Assembly: GCA_947494445.1 (NCBI GenBank)
Contig: CANLVD010000003.1
Coordinates: 248,001-312,000, forward strand
Reading direction: 5' to 3'
Length of the DNA: 64,000 bases
Source of the DNA: an uncultured Paracoccaceae bacterium
Lineage (GTDB): Bacteria; Pseudomonadota; Alphaproteobacteria; Rhodobacterales; Rhodobacteraceae
Of this stretch, positions 1-8,274 are shown one piece after another (the first letter of the stretch is position 1; every line of letters begins with the position of its first letter). A model generated the notes under the pieces. The model was not told where the DNA came from and did not search any database. It was given only the letters and a program-made list of their open reading frames with translations. The position numbers and the translations under genes were made by a program.

Positions 1-9
1 TCCGCTGCG

Positions 10-897
10 TCAGGCCACGGCACCGCCTGCGACCTGTGCAAAGGGCTGGGCTTCGAAACCCAGGGTTCGCACGATGTCATAAGTCAGATTGGGGTTGTTG
101 AGGGTGTAGAAATGCAGATGCGGCACGCCCTCGCGCAGAAGTTGATCACAGTGCTCAGTTGCTATCGCAGTGGCTAGAAGTTGATGTTCATCCGCTGTCT
201 GGGTGTTGCCAAAGGCCTTGCGCAGCCAGTCCGGCACTGTTGCTCCACAACGTTCGGCGAAACCGGACATCTTGTCGAAGTTTTCTATTGGCAGGATGCC
301 CGGGTGGATCGGGATGGTGACCCCGGCTTTCACAGCGCGGTCTCGGAAGCGCAGAAATGTCTCGGCCTCGAACACGAACTGGCTGATGGCCGAGGTTGCA
401 CCGGCATCCTGTTTGGCCAACAGCATCTTGATGTCGGCATCGGCGTCCGCGGCCTCAGGATGAGGTTCCGGATAAGCGGATACGGCAATATTTGACCAGC
501 CATCCCTGGCCAATGCGCTGACAAGTTCAACAGATCCCGAGAACCCATCAGGGTGCGGCGTGAACCGCCCTGCACCTTTTGGTGCATCACCGCGCAGCGC
601 CACGATCCTTGTGACCCCGCTCTGCCGATACTTTCGCGCCATTATGAGAGTATCTTCACGGCTTGTACCGACACAGGTCAGATGACCTGCCACGGCAAGC
701 CGCGCACGGTCACGAATGGTTTTGATCGCGGCAACGGTGCGGTCCCGCGTGGTGCCTCCTGCGCCATATGTGACGGAAACAAACTGCGGCACCAAAGGCG
801 CAAGCCGTTCCACAGAGCGCCACAGGCGCAATGTTGCTTCAGTAGATTGTGGTGGAAAAAACTCGAACGAAATCGTTCGCTGGTCAGCGTTGGTCAT
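10..897 (-). CDS. metF: 5,10-methylenetetrahydrofolate reductase (MetF)
   Basis: Cytosolic flavoprotein that reduces 5,10-methylene-THF to 5-methyl-THF, the methyl donor for methionine synthesis. The 295-residue product has the MetF TIM-barrel hallmarks: the N-terminal TISFEFFPP strand with its catalytic-type Glu, VSVTYGAGG, HLTCVG and ALRGDAP, and near the C-terminus LHFYTLNN. The frame is open for 39 codons further upstream, but MTNADQ at 897 is chosen because homologs begin just before the SFEFFPP strand. The gene is divergent from the next three one-carbon genes, with a shared upstream region of about 215 bp. In this organism it may also feed or drain the corrinoid methyl-transfer branch encoded next door (inference). 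The family call is very secure. Confidence 0.95.
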   Translation of the reverse strand: MTNADQRTISFEFFPPQSTEATLRLWRSVERLAPLVPQFVSVTYGAGGTTRDRTVAAIKTIRDRARLAVAGHLTCVGTSREDTLIMARKYRQSGVTRIVALRGDAPKGAGRFTPHPDGFSGSVELVSALARDGWSNIAVSAYPEPHPEAADADADIKMLLAKQDAGATSAISQFVFEAETFLRFRDRAVKAGVTIPIHPGILPIENFDKMSGFAERCGATVPDWLRKAFGNTQTADEHQLLATAIATEHCDQLLREGVPHLHFYTLNNPNLTYDIVRTLGFEAQPFAQVAGGAVA

Positions 898-1112
898 GAG
901 CGTCGGTCCTATACCGTCAAAGCGTTTTGCTGCTGCGACTATAGCAGTTGGCAAGCGACCCATCAACGCGTAAAAGCGACCTCGATGCCGTTGAGTGGCA
1001 AAAACTTGAGCCATTTGCGTCGCAACTCTCGCTCACCATGTCGCTGGCAATCCATAGCTTGGGTTACGGCTGCCATATTGAGCGCAAAGACTTGAAGATC
1101 AGGAGACCGATC

Positions 1113-1409
1113 ATGGCCGACGTCACTGTTGTTTATTGGCGCGATATTCCCGCCCAGATCATTGTGGGCAAAGGCCGTCGTGGGGCCAAGCAGCAATTGG
1201 CAGAACGCTTTGAACAGGCCATCGATCGCTGTGCCATGAAAATCGGCGCACGCGATTCAGATGCCTATCTGGCAGAGTGGCGCAAGGCCCCACCCTACCC
1301 GGTCGAAGGTGACGCGCAGGATGTCGTAAAATCCGAAGCCGCGCGTCTGGAAGACGAATACGATGCCGAGAAGATCAAGGCATTGATCGCAAATGATGGT
1401 TGGGCCTGA
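1113..1409 (+). CDS. Small 'virulence factor' family protein (PF13769-like)
   Basis: 98-residue soluble protein without signal peptide or membrane segment. It begins MADVTVVYWRDIPAQ and contains a conserved GKGRRGAK stretch, matching the small 'virulence factor' family that sits beside MetF-like and corrinoid methyltransferase genes in Rhodobacteraceae. The family name is historical and no activity is established. The start at 1113 is set by AGGAG at 1101-1105; the open frame runs upstream but has no ribosome site. It is first in a three-gene unit with the MetF-like gene (33 bp downstream) and the methyl-THF:corrinoid methyltransferase, which points to an accessory role in methyl transfer (inference). 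Confidence 0.75.
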   Translation: MADVTVVYWRDIPAQIIVGKGRRGAKQQLAERFEQAIDRCAMKIGARDSDAYLAEWRKAPPYPVEGDAQDVVKSEAARLEDEYDAEKIKALIANDGWA

Positions 1410-1442
1410 GGCCCGGACCCGGTGACAGATTGGAGATCATGG

Positions 1443-2375
1443 ATGGCAAGCATTCTTCCCTTTGGTCGCAAGGCAAAGCAGACCGACACCCTGACCGGGT
1501 CCAGCGATGTGGCTGGCTTCATCGAGAACTTCTCGATTGAAGTGATGCCGCGCACCGCCGAAAAGGTTGCCTCGTTCAAGGATATCCTGCCCAATGGGAC
1601 CCGCGTCTACATTGCGCATATCGACGGCACGCCGATCGAAGACATGCTGGCCACAGCCAAGCGGATCACGGAGGAAGGCTTTCCGGTCATGCCGCATTTC
1701 CCGGCGCGGATCATTGCTGACAAGGCAATGCTCGGGGACTGGATCCAACGCTACGCTGACCTAGGCATCGATCAGGCGCTGCTGCTGGGTGGCGGGCTTG
1801 ATGCTCCTAAAGGTGATTTCCACTCGTCCATGCAGTTGATGGACAGCGGCCTCTTCGATGCCCACGGCTTCAAACGCCTTCACGTAGCAGGACATCCCGA
1901 GGGCAACCGCGACATCGACAAGGATGGTGGCGAGGCTGTGGTTATGGAGGCTCTGCGCTGGAAGCAGGAATTCAAAAACCGGACAGATGCGGAAATGGCG
2001 ATTGCCACGCAATTCTGTTTTGAAGCAGCCCCTGTGATTGCCTGGGTTGATCGTCTGGCCGAGGCAGGCATCGACATTCCGGTACACATCGGTGTTGCCG
2101 GCCCCGCCAAGCTTCAGACGCTGATCAAATTTGCCATGGCCTGTGGTGTCGGACCGTCTTTGCGGGTTCTGCAACGCCGTGCAGCCGATCTGACGAAACT
2201 GATGCTTCCCTTTACCCCGTATGAGCTTCTGGCCGAACTGTCCGCGTACAAGGCCGCCAATCCGGGGTTCAACATCGAAAGCGTGCATTTCTTCCCATTG
2301 GGAGGGATCACCAAGACCGCAGAATTCACCGACGAATACGGCAGGTCCGCCGGTTCCATTGCAGCCCAAGCCTAA
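1443..2375 (+). CDS. Methylenetetrahydrofolate reductase-like protein (MetF paralog)
   Basis: 310-residue protein of the MetF fold but divergent from the canonical metF at the window start. Visible signatures are FSIEVMPRTAEK at the N-terminus, GGGLDAPKGDF in the flavin region and IPVHIGVAGP. This paralog type is found with corrinoid methyltransferases in roseobacters and may oxidise methyl-THF formed during demethylation, the reverse of MetF (inference). I chose the ATG at 1443, seven bases after TGGAG (1431-1435). A GTG at 1422 would add seven residues. It lies 33 bp after the 98-residue gene and 21 bp before the methyltransferase gene, so the three are probably one transcript. Confidence 0.82.
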   Translation: MASILPFGRKAKQTDTLTGSSDVAGFIENFSIEVMPRTAEKVASFKDILPNGTRVYIAHIDGTPIEDMLATAKRITEEGFPVMPHFPARIIADKAMLGDWIQRYADLGIDQALLLGGGLDAPKGDFHSSMQLMDSGLFDAHGFKRLHVAGHPEGNRDIDKDGGEAVVMEALRWKQEFKNRTDAEMAIATQFCFEAAPVIAWVDRLAEAGIDIPVHIGVAGPAKLQTLIKFAMACGVGPSLRVLQRRAADLTKLMLPFTPYELLAELSAYKAANPGFNIESVHFFPLGGITKTAEFTDEYGRSAGSIAAQA

Positions 2376-2396
2376 TCCAAGAGGGATCCAGAGTTC

Positions 2397-3332
2397 ATGA
2401 CCAGAACCGTTGTCGAATCCAAGACAAAGACCGCAATCATCGGGTTCGACCAGCCCTTTTGCGTAATCGGTGAGCGCATCAACCCGACCGGGCGCAAGAT
2501 CCTTGCGGCCGAACTGGAAGCGGGCGATTTCTCGACCGTCGAAAGGGACGCTCTTGCGCAGGTGGCAGCCGGTGCAACCATGCTCGATATCAACGCAGGC
2601 GTGGTTTACAACACCAACCCCAACCCCAATGAGACCGAGCCGCCACTGATGGTCTCGATCCTCAAGCTGGTGCAGAGGCTGGTGGACGTGCCGCTTTGCA
2701 TTGACAGCTCGGTTCCAGGTGCGCTGGAAGCCGGTCTTGAGGTTTGCGAGGGCCGTCCGCTTCTGAACTCCGTCACCGGAGAGGAAGAGCGCCTAGAAGC
2801 CATTCTGCCACTGGTCAAGAAATACAACGTGCCCGTGGTTGCCATCTCAAACGATGACACCGGCATCTCGGAAGATCCAGAGATACGTTTTGCGGTTGCC
2901 AAAAAGATCGTGGAACGCGCGGCTGATCACGGCATTCCGGCACATGACATCGTGGTAGATCCACTTGTCATGCCCATAGGTGCCATGGCAACCGCTGGTC
3001 TTCAGGTTTTTGAGCTGGTGCGCAAGCTACGCAACGAGCTTGGCGTGAACACAACCTGTGGTGCGTCGAACATCTCTTTCGGTCTGCCCAACCGCCACGG
3101 CATCAACGGGGCATTTCTGCCAATGGCCATCGCGTCGGGCATGACATCGGCGATCATGAACCCGGTTCGTCCGCAGGAAATGGAGGCGATCCGCGCAGCC
3201 AACCTTCTGATGAACAATGACGCCCATGGTGCAGCCTGGATCAGGGCAAACAAGCCGGTTCTGGCCGAGGGTGAGGTTGAGGCAGGTGCACGCGGTGCAC
3301 GTGAGGGCCGTCGTCGGCGCCGCAGCGCCTGA
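2397..3332 (+). CDS. Methyltetrahydrofolate:corrinoid methyltransferase (pterin-binding family)
   Basis: 311-residue TIM-barrel protein of the pterin-binding family (AcsE, MtgA, MetH pterin domain). It moves a methyl group between a methyl-corrinoid protein and tetrahydrofolate in the cytosol. Diagnostic segments are IGERINPTGR, ATMLDINAG, LCIDSSVPGALEAGL, LLNSVTGEEER and VVDPLVMPIGA, then GASNISFGLPNR. The last residues form an arginine tail (REGRRRRRSA) that the catalytic fold does not need; the RACo-like protein encoded downstream ends similarly. It is third in its operon and is followed by a strong terminator. No corrinoid protein or substrate-specific methyltransferase lies in the window, so the methyl donor is unknown. 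Confidence 0.88.
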   Translation: MTRTVVESKTKTAIIGFDQPFCVIGERINPTGRKILAAELEAGDFSTVERDALAQVAAGATMLDINAGVVYNTNPNPNETEPPLMVSILKLVQRLVDVPLCIDSSVPGALEAGLEVCEGRPLLNSVTGEEERLEAILPLVKKYNVPVVAISNDDTGISEDPEIRFAVAKKIVERAADHGIPAHDIVVDPLVMPIGAMATAGLQVFELVRKLRNELGVNTTCGASNISFGLPNRHGINGAFLPMAIASGMTSAIMNPVRPQEMEAIRAANLLMNNDAHGAAWIRANKPVLAEGEVEAGARGAREGRRRRRSA

Positions 3333-3356
3333 TCTATCACAAATTCACAGATTTGA

Positions 3357-3389
3357 GGCCCGGGCAATTGTCACCGCCCGGGCCTTTTT
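3357..3389 (+). terminator. Rho-independent terminator of the methyl-transfer operon
   Basis: A perfect 9-bp stem, GGCCCGGGC (3357-3365) with GCCCGGGCC (3376-3384), has a 10-base loop and is followed by five T's (3385-3389). It begins 24 bp after the methyltransferase stop and ends the plus-strand operon just before the convergent spondin-domain gene. On the minus strand the T-run is poor, so it is mainly one-directional. Confidence 0.9.
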
Positions 3390-3393
3390 CACG

Positions 3394-4191
3394 TCAGGCC
3401 AATGCTTTGCGTCGGCCGATGAAGCCCAGAACGCCAAATCCCAGCAGCGCCAGACCAATTGGTGCCGGGATCGGCACGGCACTCACGGAGATCGTCGCAA
3501 TCAGGTCTGATGCTCCCGGCAGGAAGGCAAGCGTCGTGCCTGCAGCTGTTCCTGTGCCAAGATAGGCCGACAGGTCTGAACCGAGCGTGATATTGCCGGT
3601 TGTGTCAGTCGCAGTGCCACCGTTTGCGCTGAATGCTGCCCCTTCGTTGTCATTTGCTTCGGTTCCGGCATCCCAGATATTCGCGCCAAAAATCTGGATC
3701 GGCGCAAGACCCGTGAAACTGCCATCAGCGGCATAGACTTCGTAGGCCATAGGGTTGTCATTGCCCAAGAAGCTGTCGTTTGTCGGAATGACCATCGACA
3801 GGAAGCTGAGGTAACGGTTTGTTGTCGGATCTGCATTCAACACCACGGTGGTGGTTTCACCGGGTGCCAGAACCGGCGGCAATGGTGTTTTGTCAGAGCC
3901 GGTAATGGTCGTCACGAGATTGGCTGGATTGGACCCGGCATTTGCCGCTTCAGGTGCCGTATTGCCGGTTTCAGCCACGGTTTCAACGCCAATGCTGGCA
4001 GGTGCGCCTGCATCAAAGGCATCGTATGAGCCGTCATGCAACACCGTTAGAAACGGGGTCAGATACAGCCCGCCTGCGTCCTGATTGTTGGTGATCGTCA
4101 CTTTCAGAGGTGCGGCAATTGCCGAAGCCGCAGGCAAGAATAGACTGGCAGCGCCGGCCAGGGCCAGCGCAGCAATTTGGTTTATAGTCAT
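3394..4191 (-). CDS. Spondin-domain exported protein with VPLPA-CTERM-like sorting tail
   Basis: 265 residues. A Sec signal peptide (about 1-27, ending SAIAA) precedes a spondin_N-type domain with its typical LSFLSMVIPTNDSFLG and IWDAGTEANDNEG segments. The C-terminus is VPIPAPIGLALLGFGVLGF followed by GRRKALA: a short Pro motif, a membrane segment and a basic end, as in PEP-CTERM/VPLPA-CTERM sorting signals of Rhodobacteraceae. It is probably processed at the inner membrane and delivered to the surface or matrix (inference). The start at 4191 follows a GGAG site and gives the signal peptide directly; the upstream ATG at 4227 would add 12 hydrophilic residues. It stands alone between two one-carbon units, with no functional link seen. 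Confidence 0.82.
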   Translation of the reverse strand: MTINQIAALALAGAASLFLPAASAIAAPLKVTITNNQDAGGLYLTPFLTVLHDGSYDAFDAGAPASIGVETVAETGNTAPEAANAGSNPANLVTTITGSDKTPLPPVLAPGETTTVVLNADPTTNRYLSFLSMVIPTNDSFLGNDNPMAYEVYAADGSFTGLAPIQIFGANIWDAGTEANDNEGAAFSANGGTATDTTGNITLGSDLSAYLGTGTAAGTTLAFLPGASDLIATISVSAVPIPAPIGLALLGFGVLGFIGRRKALA

Positions 4192-4320
4192 TGAAAACTC
4201 CACTGTTTGACACGCGCCGCCTGACATCGGCGGCGCAGGATCAAATTAGCAAAGCCTTCGATCACATTGCTTCACGTTGTCCACGCAAATGGTGACAAGA
4301 ACGTGAACATCTCTTGGCAC

Positions 4321-5214
4321 TCAGCTGTTGGAGCCGGTAACGACGGGATTGTCGAACAGGGTCCAGCCCACCATGCTTTCAGGATAGAGCTTGACGCCTT
4401 CGATCCCTGCCAGCTCGGAGGCAACAAACCAGTTGGTTGCCGCCCAATGGCCCGTGTTGCAGAAGCTGACCAGCGGTGCACCGGGGTTGTCGGCTGCAAT
4501 CTCCCGAACCGTGTTCAAGGTTGCATCTGTTGGCGTGACGATCGGGTTCTTGCCGATAAACCATGTCTCGTGGCTCAGGTTCATTGCACCTGCAATCGTT
4601 CCGGCAAACACAGCCGCCTTGTGCTTGATGCCACCGACAAAGAACTTGTGCGGGCGCGCATCGATCAGCACGGCATCGCTGTCGCCATCAATAACGGCCT
4701 CAACACCGTCAATGTCCATCCACCATCTGTCGTCGAAGGAAACCTCGATGTCTGTTGGCTCAATCTTGGTGATCTCGCGGCTCAACGCACCACCGGCGGC
4801 AACCCAGTCCTGCACACCTCCGTTGAGGATCGTCAGGTCAGTTAGTCCAAGGCTCTTGAGGGTCCAGTAGACCCGCGCAGTCGCTCCGAAATCAGTCGCG
4901 GTGTCACCCTGCGACACGATCAGGATCTGCTGATCCACCGCCACACCGGCAGCTTCAAGCAGTGCTTCAAGATCTTCAACCTCAGGCACCCGGCCGGGAT
5001 TGTCTTTCGGCCCACGGAACAGGCCGTAAGGCACGTTTGCGGCACCTGTGATGTGGCCTTCGGCAAAGGCTTTGGGGCTGCGGATATCAAGCACCCGGAT
5101 GTCGGATGTGATCTCACTGGAGATGTCGCCCGCGCGCTCAAGCGGGGACCAATCAGCGGCCATCGCCGTTCCCGCGAGTGCTGCAAATACAACTGACAAC
5201 AGACCTGTTTTCAT
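4321..5214 (-). CDS. Periplasmic tandem-rhodanese sulfurtransferase
   Basis: 297-residue two-domain rhodanese with a Sec signal peptide (MKTGLLSVVFAALAG..., cleavage near residue 20). Domain 1 (about 25-145) has a Ser where the catalytic Cys would be (S101 in IVSQGDTATD) and is structural. Domain 2 (about 160-290) carries the candidate catalytic Cys252 in FCNTGHWA. It would transfer sulfane sulfur, for example from thiosulfate, in the periplasm. The start at 5214 has AGGAGG eight bases upstream; a 116-codon upstream extension is rejected because it would bury the signal peptide. It is divergent from the RACo-like gene. Its sulfur donor and acceptor are not evident from the neighbours. Confidence 0.86.
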   Translation of the reverse strand: MKTGLLSVVFAALAGTAMAADWSPLERAGDISSEITSDIRVLDIRSPKAFAEGHITGAANVPYGLFRGPKDNPGRVPEVEDLEALLEAAGVAVDQQILIVSQGDTATDFGATARVYWTLKSLGLTDLTILNGGVQDWVAAGGALSREITKIEPTDIEVSFDDRWWMDIDGVEAVIDGDSDAVLIDARPHKFFVGGIKHKAAVFAGTIAGAMNLSHETWFIGKNPIVTPTDATLNTVREIAADNPGAPLVSFCNTGHWAATNWFVASELAGIEGVKLYPESMVGWTLFDNPVVTGSNS

Positions 5215-5404
5215 GACCCAAAAGCCTCCTGTTTCCATTACCGGACGCAACATATAGACAGAGCAATAGGCTACGGACAGCCTGTCAGGATCAAATAAGA
5301 ACACAATTCCGAAATCAGCCGCGAAGCGATAACAGCGTGACGCAAATCGACTGGCGAACGCAATCTGGTTCTGGCCAAATGTCCGGGATGTAAGGGAGTT
5401 TCTG

Positions 5405-7447
5405 ATGTCCAACGATGCGAATCCTCTGGTGATTTTCACACCTTCGGGCAAACGCGGCAATTTTCCGGTCGGCACGCCGATCCTGACGGCAGCGCGCCAA
5501 TTGGGTGTTGATCTGGACAGTGTCTGCGGTGGGCGCGGGATCTGTTCGAAGTGCCAGATCACACCGTCTTACGGAGATTTTCCCAAGCATGGCGTGACCG
5601 TGCGCGATGGTGCCTTGTCCGAATGGAATTCGGTGGAAGAACGCTACAAGTCCAAACGTGGTCTGGTCGAAGGCAGACGTCTGGGGTGTCAGGCAACCGT
5701 GCAGGGCGATATCGTGGTGGATGTGCCCCCCGAAAGCCAGGTTCACAAACAGGTGGTGCGCAAACGGGCCGAGGCGCGCGACATCGTGATGGATCCCTCG
5801 ACACGGCTTTATTATGTCGAGGTGGAAGAGCCCGACATGCACAACCCCTCGGGCGATCTTGAGCGGTTGACGGAGGCGCTGACCGATCAATGGGGTCTGG
5901 CGCATGTGGTTGGTGATCTGCGCACAATGCAGTCACTTCAACCTGCCCTGCGCAAGGGCAAATGGAAGGTCACCTGCGCCGTCTATCACGGGCGTGGTCT
6001 TGGACCTGCCCGGATCATGGAGGTCTGGCCCGGCTATTTTGAAGAGGCAATCTACGGGCTGGCCATCGATCTCGGGTCCACGACGATTGCAGCACATCTT
6101 TGCGATCTGCGCACGGGAGACGTCGTTGCAAGTTCAGGCCTGATGAACCCGCAGATCCGGTTCGGCGAAGACCTGATGAGCCGGGTCTCCTATTCGATGA
6201 TGAACCCCGGCGGCGACAAGGAAATGACCGAAGCCGTGCGCAATGCCATCAACGCGCTGACCCAGCAGATTGCGGCTGAGGCTTCCATTGATCCAACGAT
6301 GATCTTCGAAGCCGTGATCGTGGCGAACCCGGTCATGCACCATTTGCTTCTGGGCATTGATCCAGTCGAGCTCGGTCAGGCCCCGTTCGCGCTCGCAACC
6401 TCGGACAGCCTGACGCTCTGGTCGAATGAACTGGGAGTGCAATTGCATGCAGACGCACGGATTTATATCTTGCCGTGCATCGCAGGCCATGTCGGCGCTG
6501 ATGCTGCCGCTGTTGCCTTGTCTGAAGCGCCGAACCAGTCCGACGATCTGGTTCTGATCGTCGACGTCGGCACGAATGCCGAAATTCTGCTTGGCAACAA
6601 AGATCGGGTTCTTGCCTGCTCCTCTCCCACCGGTCCCGCTTTTGAAGGCGCACAGATTTCCGCCGGACAACGCGCCGCACCAGGCGCCATCGAACGTGTG
6701 GAAATTGATCCTGTCACCAAGGAGCCGCGTTTTCGGGTGATCGGCAGTGACCTGTGGTCCGATGACCCAAGTTTTGCGGCTGCCACGGCAGCATCGGGCA
6801 TCACCGGCATCTGTGGATCCGGCATCATCGAGGCCATTGCTGAAATGCGCATTGCGGGCCTTGTCGATCCCGGTGGTCTGATCGGATCAGCGGAACAGAC
6901 CGGCACAGCGCGCTGCATCCCGGAGGGTCGCACCCATGCCTATCTGCTCTATGACGGCAGTGCGACAGGCGGCCCGACAATTACAGTTACCCAAGGGGAT
7001 GTCCGCGCAATCCAACTGGCAAAATCAGCGCTTTATGCGGGTGCACGTTTGTTGATGGATCAGCTTGGCGTGGATGAGGTCGACCGCGTTGTGCTGGCCG
7101 GTGCTTTTGGTGCGCATATTTCGCCCAAACACGCCATGGTGTTAGGCATGATCCCCGATTGTCAAATCGACAAGGTGACATCTGCTGGTAATGCCGCAGG
7201 CACCGGTGCACGGATCGCGCTGCTGAACGCGGCTGCCCGGCGCGAGATCGAAAGTGTGGTGCGCCGGATCGAAAAGGTTGAAACCGCAGTGGAGCCACGC
7301 TTTCAGGAGCATTTCGTCGCTGCCAACCACATACCTCACGCAACTGCGACTTTTCCGCGCCTCAACGCGCTTGTGTCGCTTCCGCAAGTGTCGTTCAATC
7401 AGAACTCTGGTGAGGGCGGAGGTCGTCGACGCAAACGTCGGGCCTGA
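5405..7447 (+). CDS. RACo-like ATP-dependent reductive activator of corrinoid proteins (2Fe-2S + ASKHA, DUF4445)
   Basis: 680 residues. An N-terminal ferredoxin-type domain (about 8-105) has Cys41, Cys47 and Cys50 in VCGGRGICSKC, plus Cys95. A linker is followed by an ASKHA ATPase (DUF4445), starting near residue 217 with LAIDLGSTTIAAHL and including VDVGTNAEI, GSGIIEAIAEM and VVLAGAFGAHIS. Such proteins reduce inactive Co(II) corrinoid back to Co(I) at the expense of ATP, supporting corrinoid-dependent methyl transfer. It complements the methyltransferase at 2397 although two minus-strand genes lie between them. The protein ends GGRRRKRRA, an arginine tail like the methyltransferase's. The start has GGGAG upstream. 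The corrinoid partner is outside the window. Confidence 0.9.
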   Translation: MSNDANPLVIFTPSGKRGNFPVGTPILTAARQLGVDLDSVCGGRGICSKCQITPSYGDFPKHGVTVRDGALSEWNSVEERYKSKRGLVEGRRLGCQATVQGDIVVDVPPESQVHKQVVRKRAEARDIVMDPSTRLYYVEVEEPDMHNPSGDLERLTEALTDQWGLAHVVGDLRTMQSLQPALRKGKWKVTCAVYHGRGLGPARIMEVWPGYFEEAIYGLAIDLGSTTIAAHLCDLRTGDVVASSGLMNPQIRFGEDLMSRVSYSMMNPGGDKEMTEAVRNAINALTQQIAAEASIDPTMIFEAVIVANPVMHHLLLGIDPVELGQAPFALATSDSLTLWSNELGVQLHADARIYILPCIAGHVGADAAAVALSEAPNQSDDLVLIVDVGTNAEILLGNKDRVLACSSPTGPAFEGAQISAGQRAAPGAIERVEIDPVTKEPRFRVIGSDLWSDDPSFAAATAASGITGICGSGIIEAIAEMRIAGLVDPGGLIGSAEQTGTARCIPEGRTHAYLLYDGSATGGPTITVTQGDVRAIQLAKSALYAGARLLMDQLGVDEVDRVVLAGAFGAHISPKHAMVLGMIPDCQIDKVTSAGNAAGTGARIALLNAAARREIESVVRRIEKVETAVEPRFQEHFVAANHIPHATATFPRLNALVSLPQVSFNQNSGEGGGRRRKRRA

Positions 7448-7479
7448 GGCCAAAAGGCAAAGGACAACAGAGCTTGCAT

Positions 7480-8274
7480 ATGTTTCGCTATCTGACGCTG
7501 GCCGGCTTGGCGCTTTCGGCCCAACTTGCCTCGGCCCATGAATACTGGTTCGAGCCTGAGGCTTACCGCCTGCCATCAGGTGCAACAATTGTCGCTGATG
7601 CGGTAAATGGCGAAAATTTTGGCGGACCCAAGATGGCCTATTCCGCGCGCGGCTATGAGCGTTCCGGCATATTTGCGGGCGATGTTGAGATCGCTCCCCT
7701 GCCCGGATCGCAATCGCAACGCCCCGCTGTTCAAGTGCCTGCAGCCGCTGATGGATTGAACCTTTTGTGGTATCGGTCTTCGGCCTCGATCATCACCTAT
7801 CCCACCATTGAGAAATTCGCCTCCTTCCTCAATGGCAAGAAGCTTGATGCAGCACTCACTGAACACAAGGCACAGGGCTGGCCCGAGAAAGACATTCGTG
7901 AAGCTTACTTTCGCTATGTCAAATCTTTGGTCGCTGTGGGTGGGAGTGCTGGGTCAGATCGTGTACTGGGTCTTCCCTACGAGTTCGTAGCGCTCGACAA
8001 CCCTTATGAAGGCGATGGGCCTGTGCGCGTGAAATTGCTTGAGCGCAGCCAGCCTGTACCAATGACTGCCATTTACGTCTTCCACAAGTCCGAGACTAAG
8101 GCGGCTGAGAAGACCTGGTATCAGACCGATGCAAATGGTGTGTTTTCGTTGCCGCGCGTGCCCGGAGAATACCTGATCAATGCGGTGTCGATCCTGCCTG
8201 CCCCGCCGCGGATCCAACAGGATCTGAACGCGCTTTGGGTCACGCTCTGGGCGTCATTGACATTCGAACTATAA
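7480..8274 (+). CDS. Periplasmic DUF4198 protein (NikK-like metal-associated)
   Basis: About 264 residues with a short signal peptide ending LASA. The predicted mature chain begins with histidine (HEYWFEPEAY). DUF4198 proteins are periplasmic beta-rich proteins often found with nickel, cobalt or zinc uptake genes. The C-terminus (LNALWVTLWASLTFEL) resembles that of the second DUF4198 protein in the convergent operon, so the two are paralogs. Start choice is uncertain: ATG 7480 is used, but TTG 7474 is better spaced from AGGA at 7461-7464 and would add two residues. The stop overlaps the convergent binding-protein gene by a few bases. It lies 32 bp after the RACo-like gene and may be co-transcribed with it. 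Confidence 0.75.
   Translation: MFRYLTLAGLALSAQLASAHEYWFEPEAYRLPSGATIVADAVNGENFGGPKMAYSARGYERSGIFAGDVEIAPLPGSQSQRPAVQVPAAADGLNLLWYRSSASIITYPTIEKFASFLNGKKLDAALTEHKAQGWPEKDIREAYFRYVKSLVAVGGSAGSDRVLGLPYEFVALDNPYEGDGPVRVKLLERSQPVPMTAIYVFHKSETKAAEKTWYQTDANGVFSLPRVPGEYLINAVSILPAPPRIQQDLNALWVTLWASLTFEL

Noticed and set aside
1015-1112. Cobalamin or SAM/SAH riboswitch before the one-carbon operon
   Set aside because: No B12-box or recognisable SAM/SAH aptamer core was found by eye.
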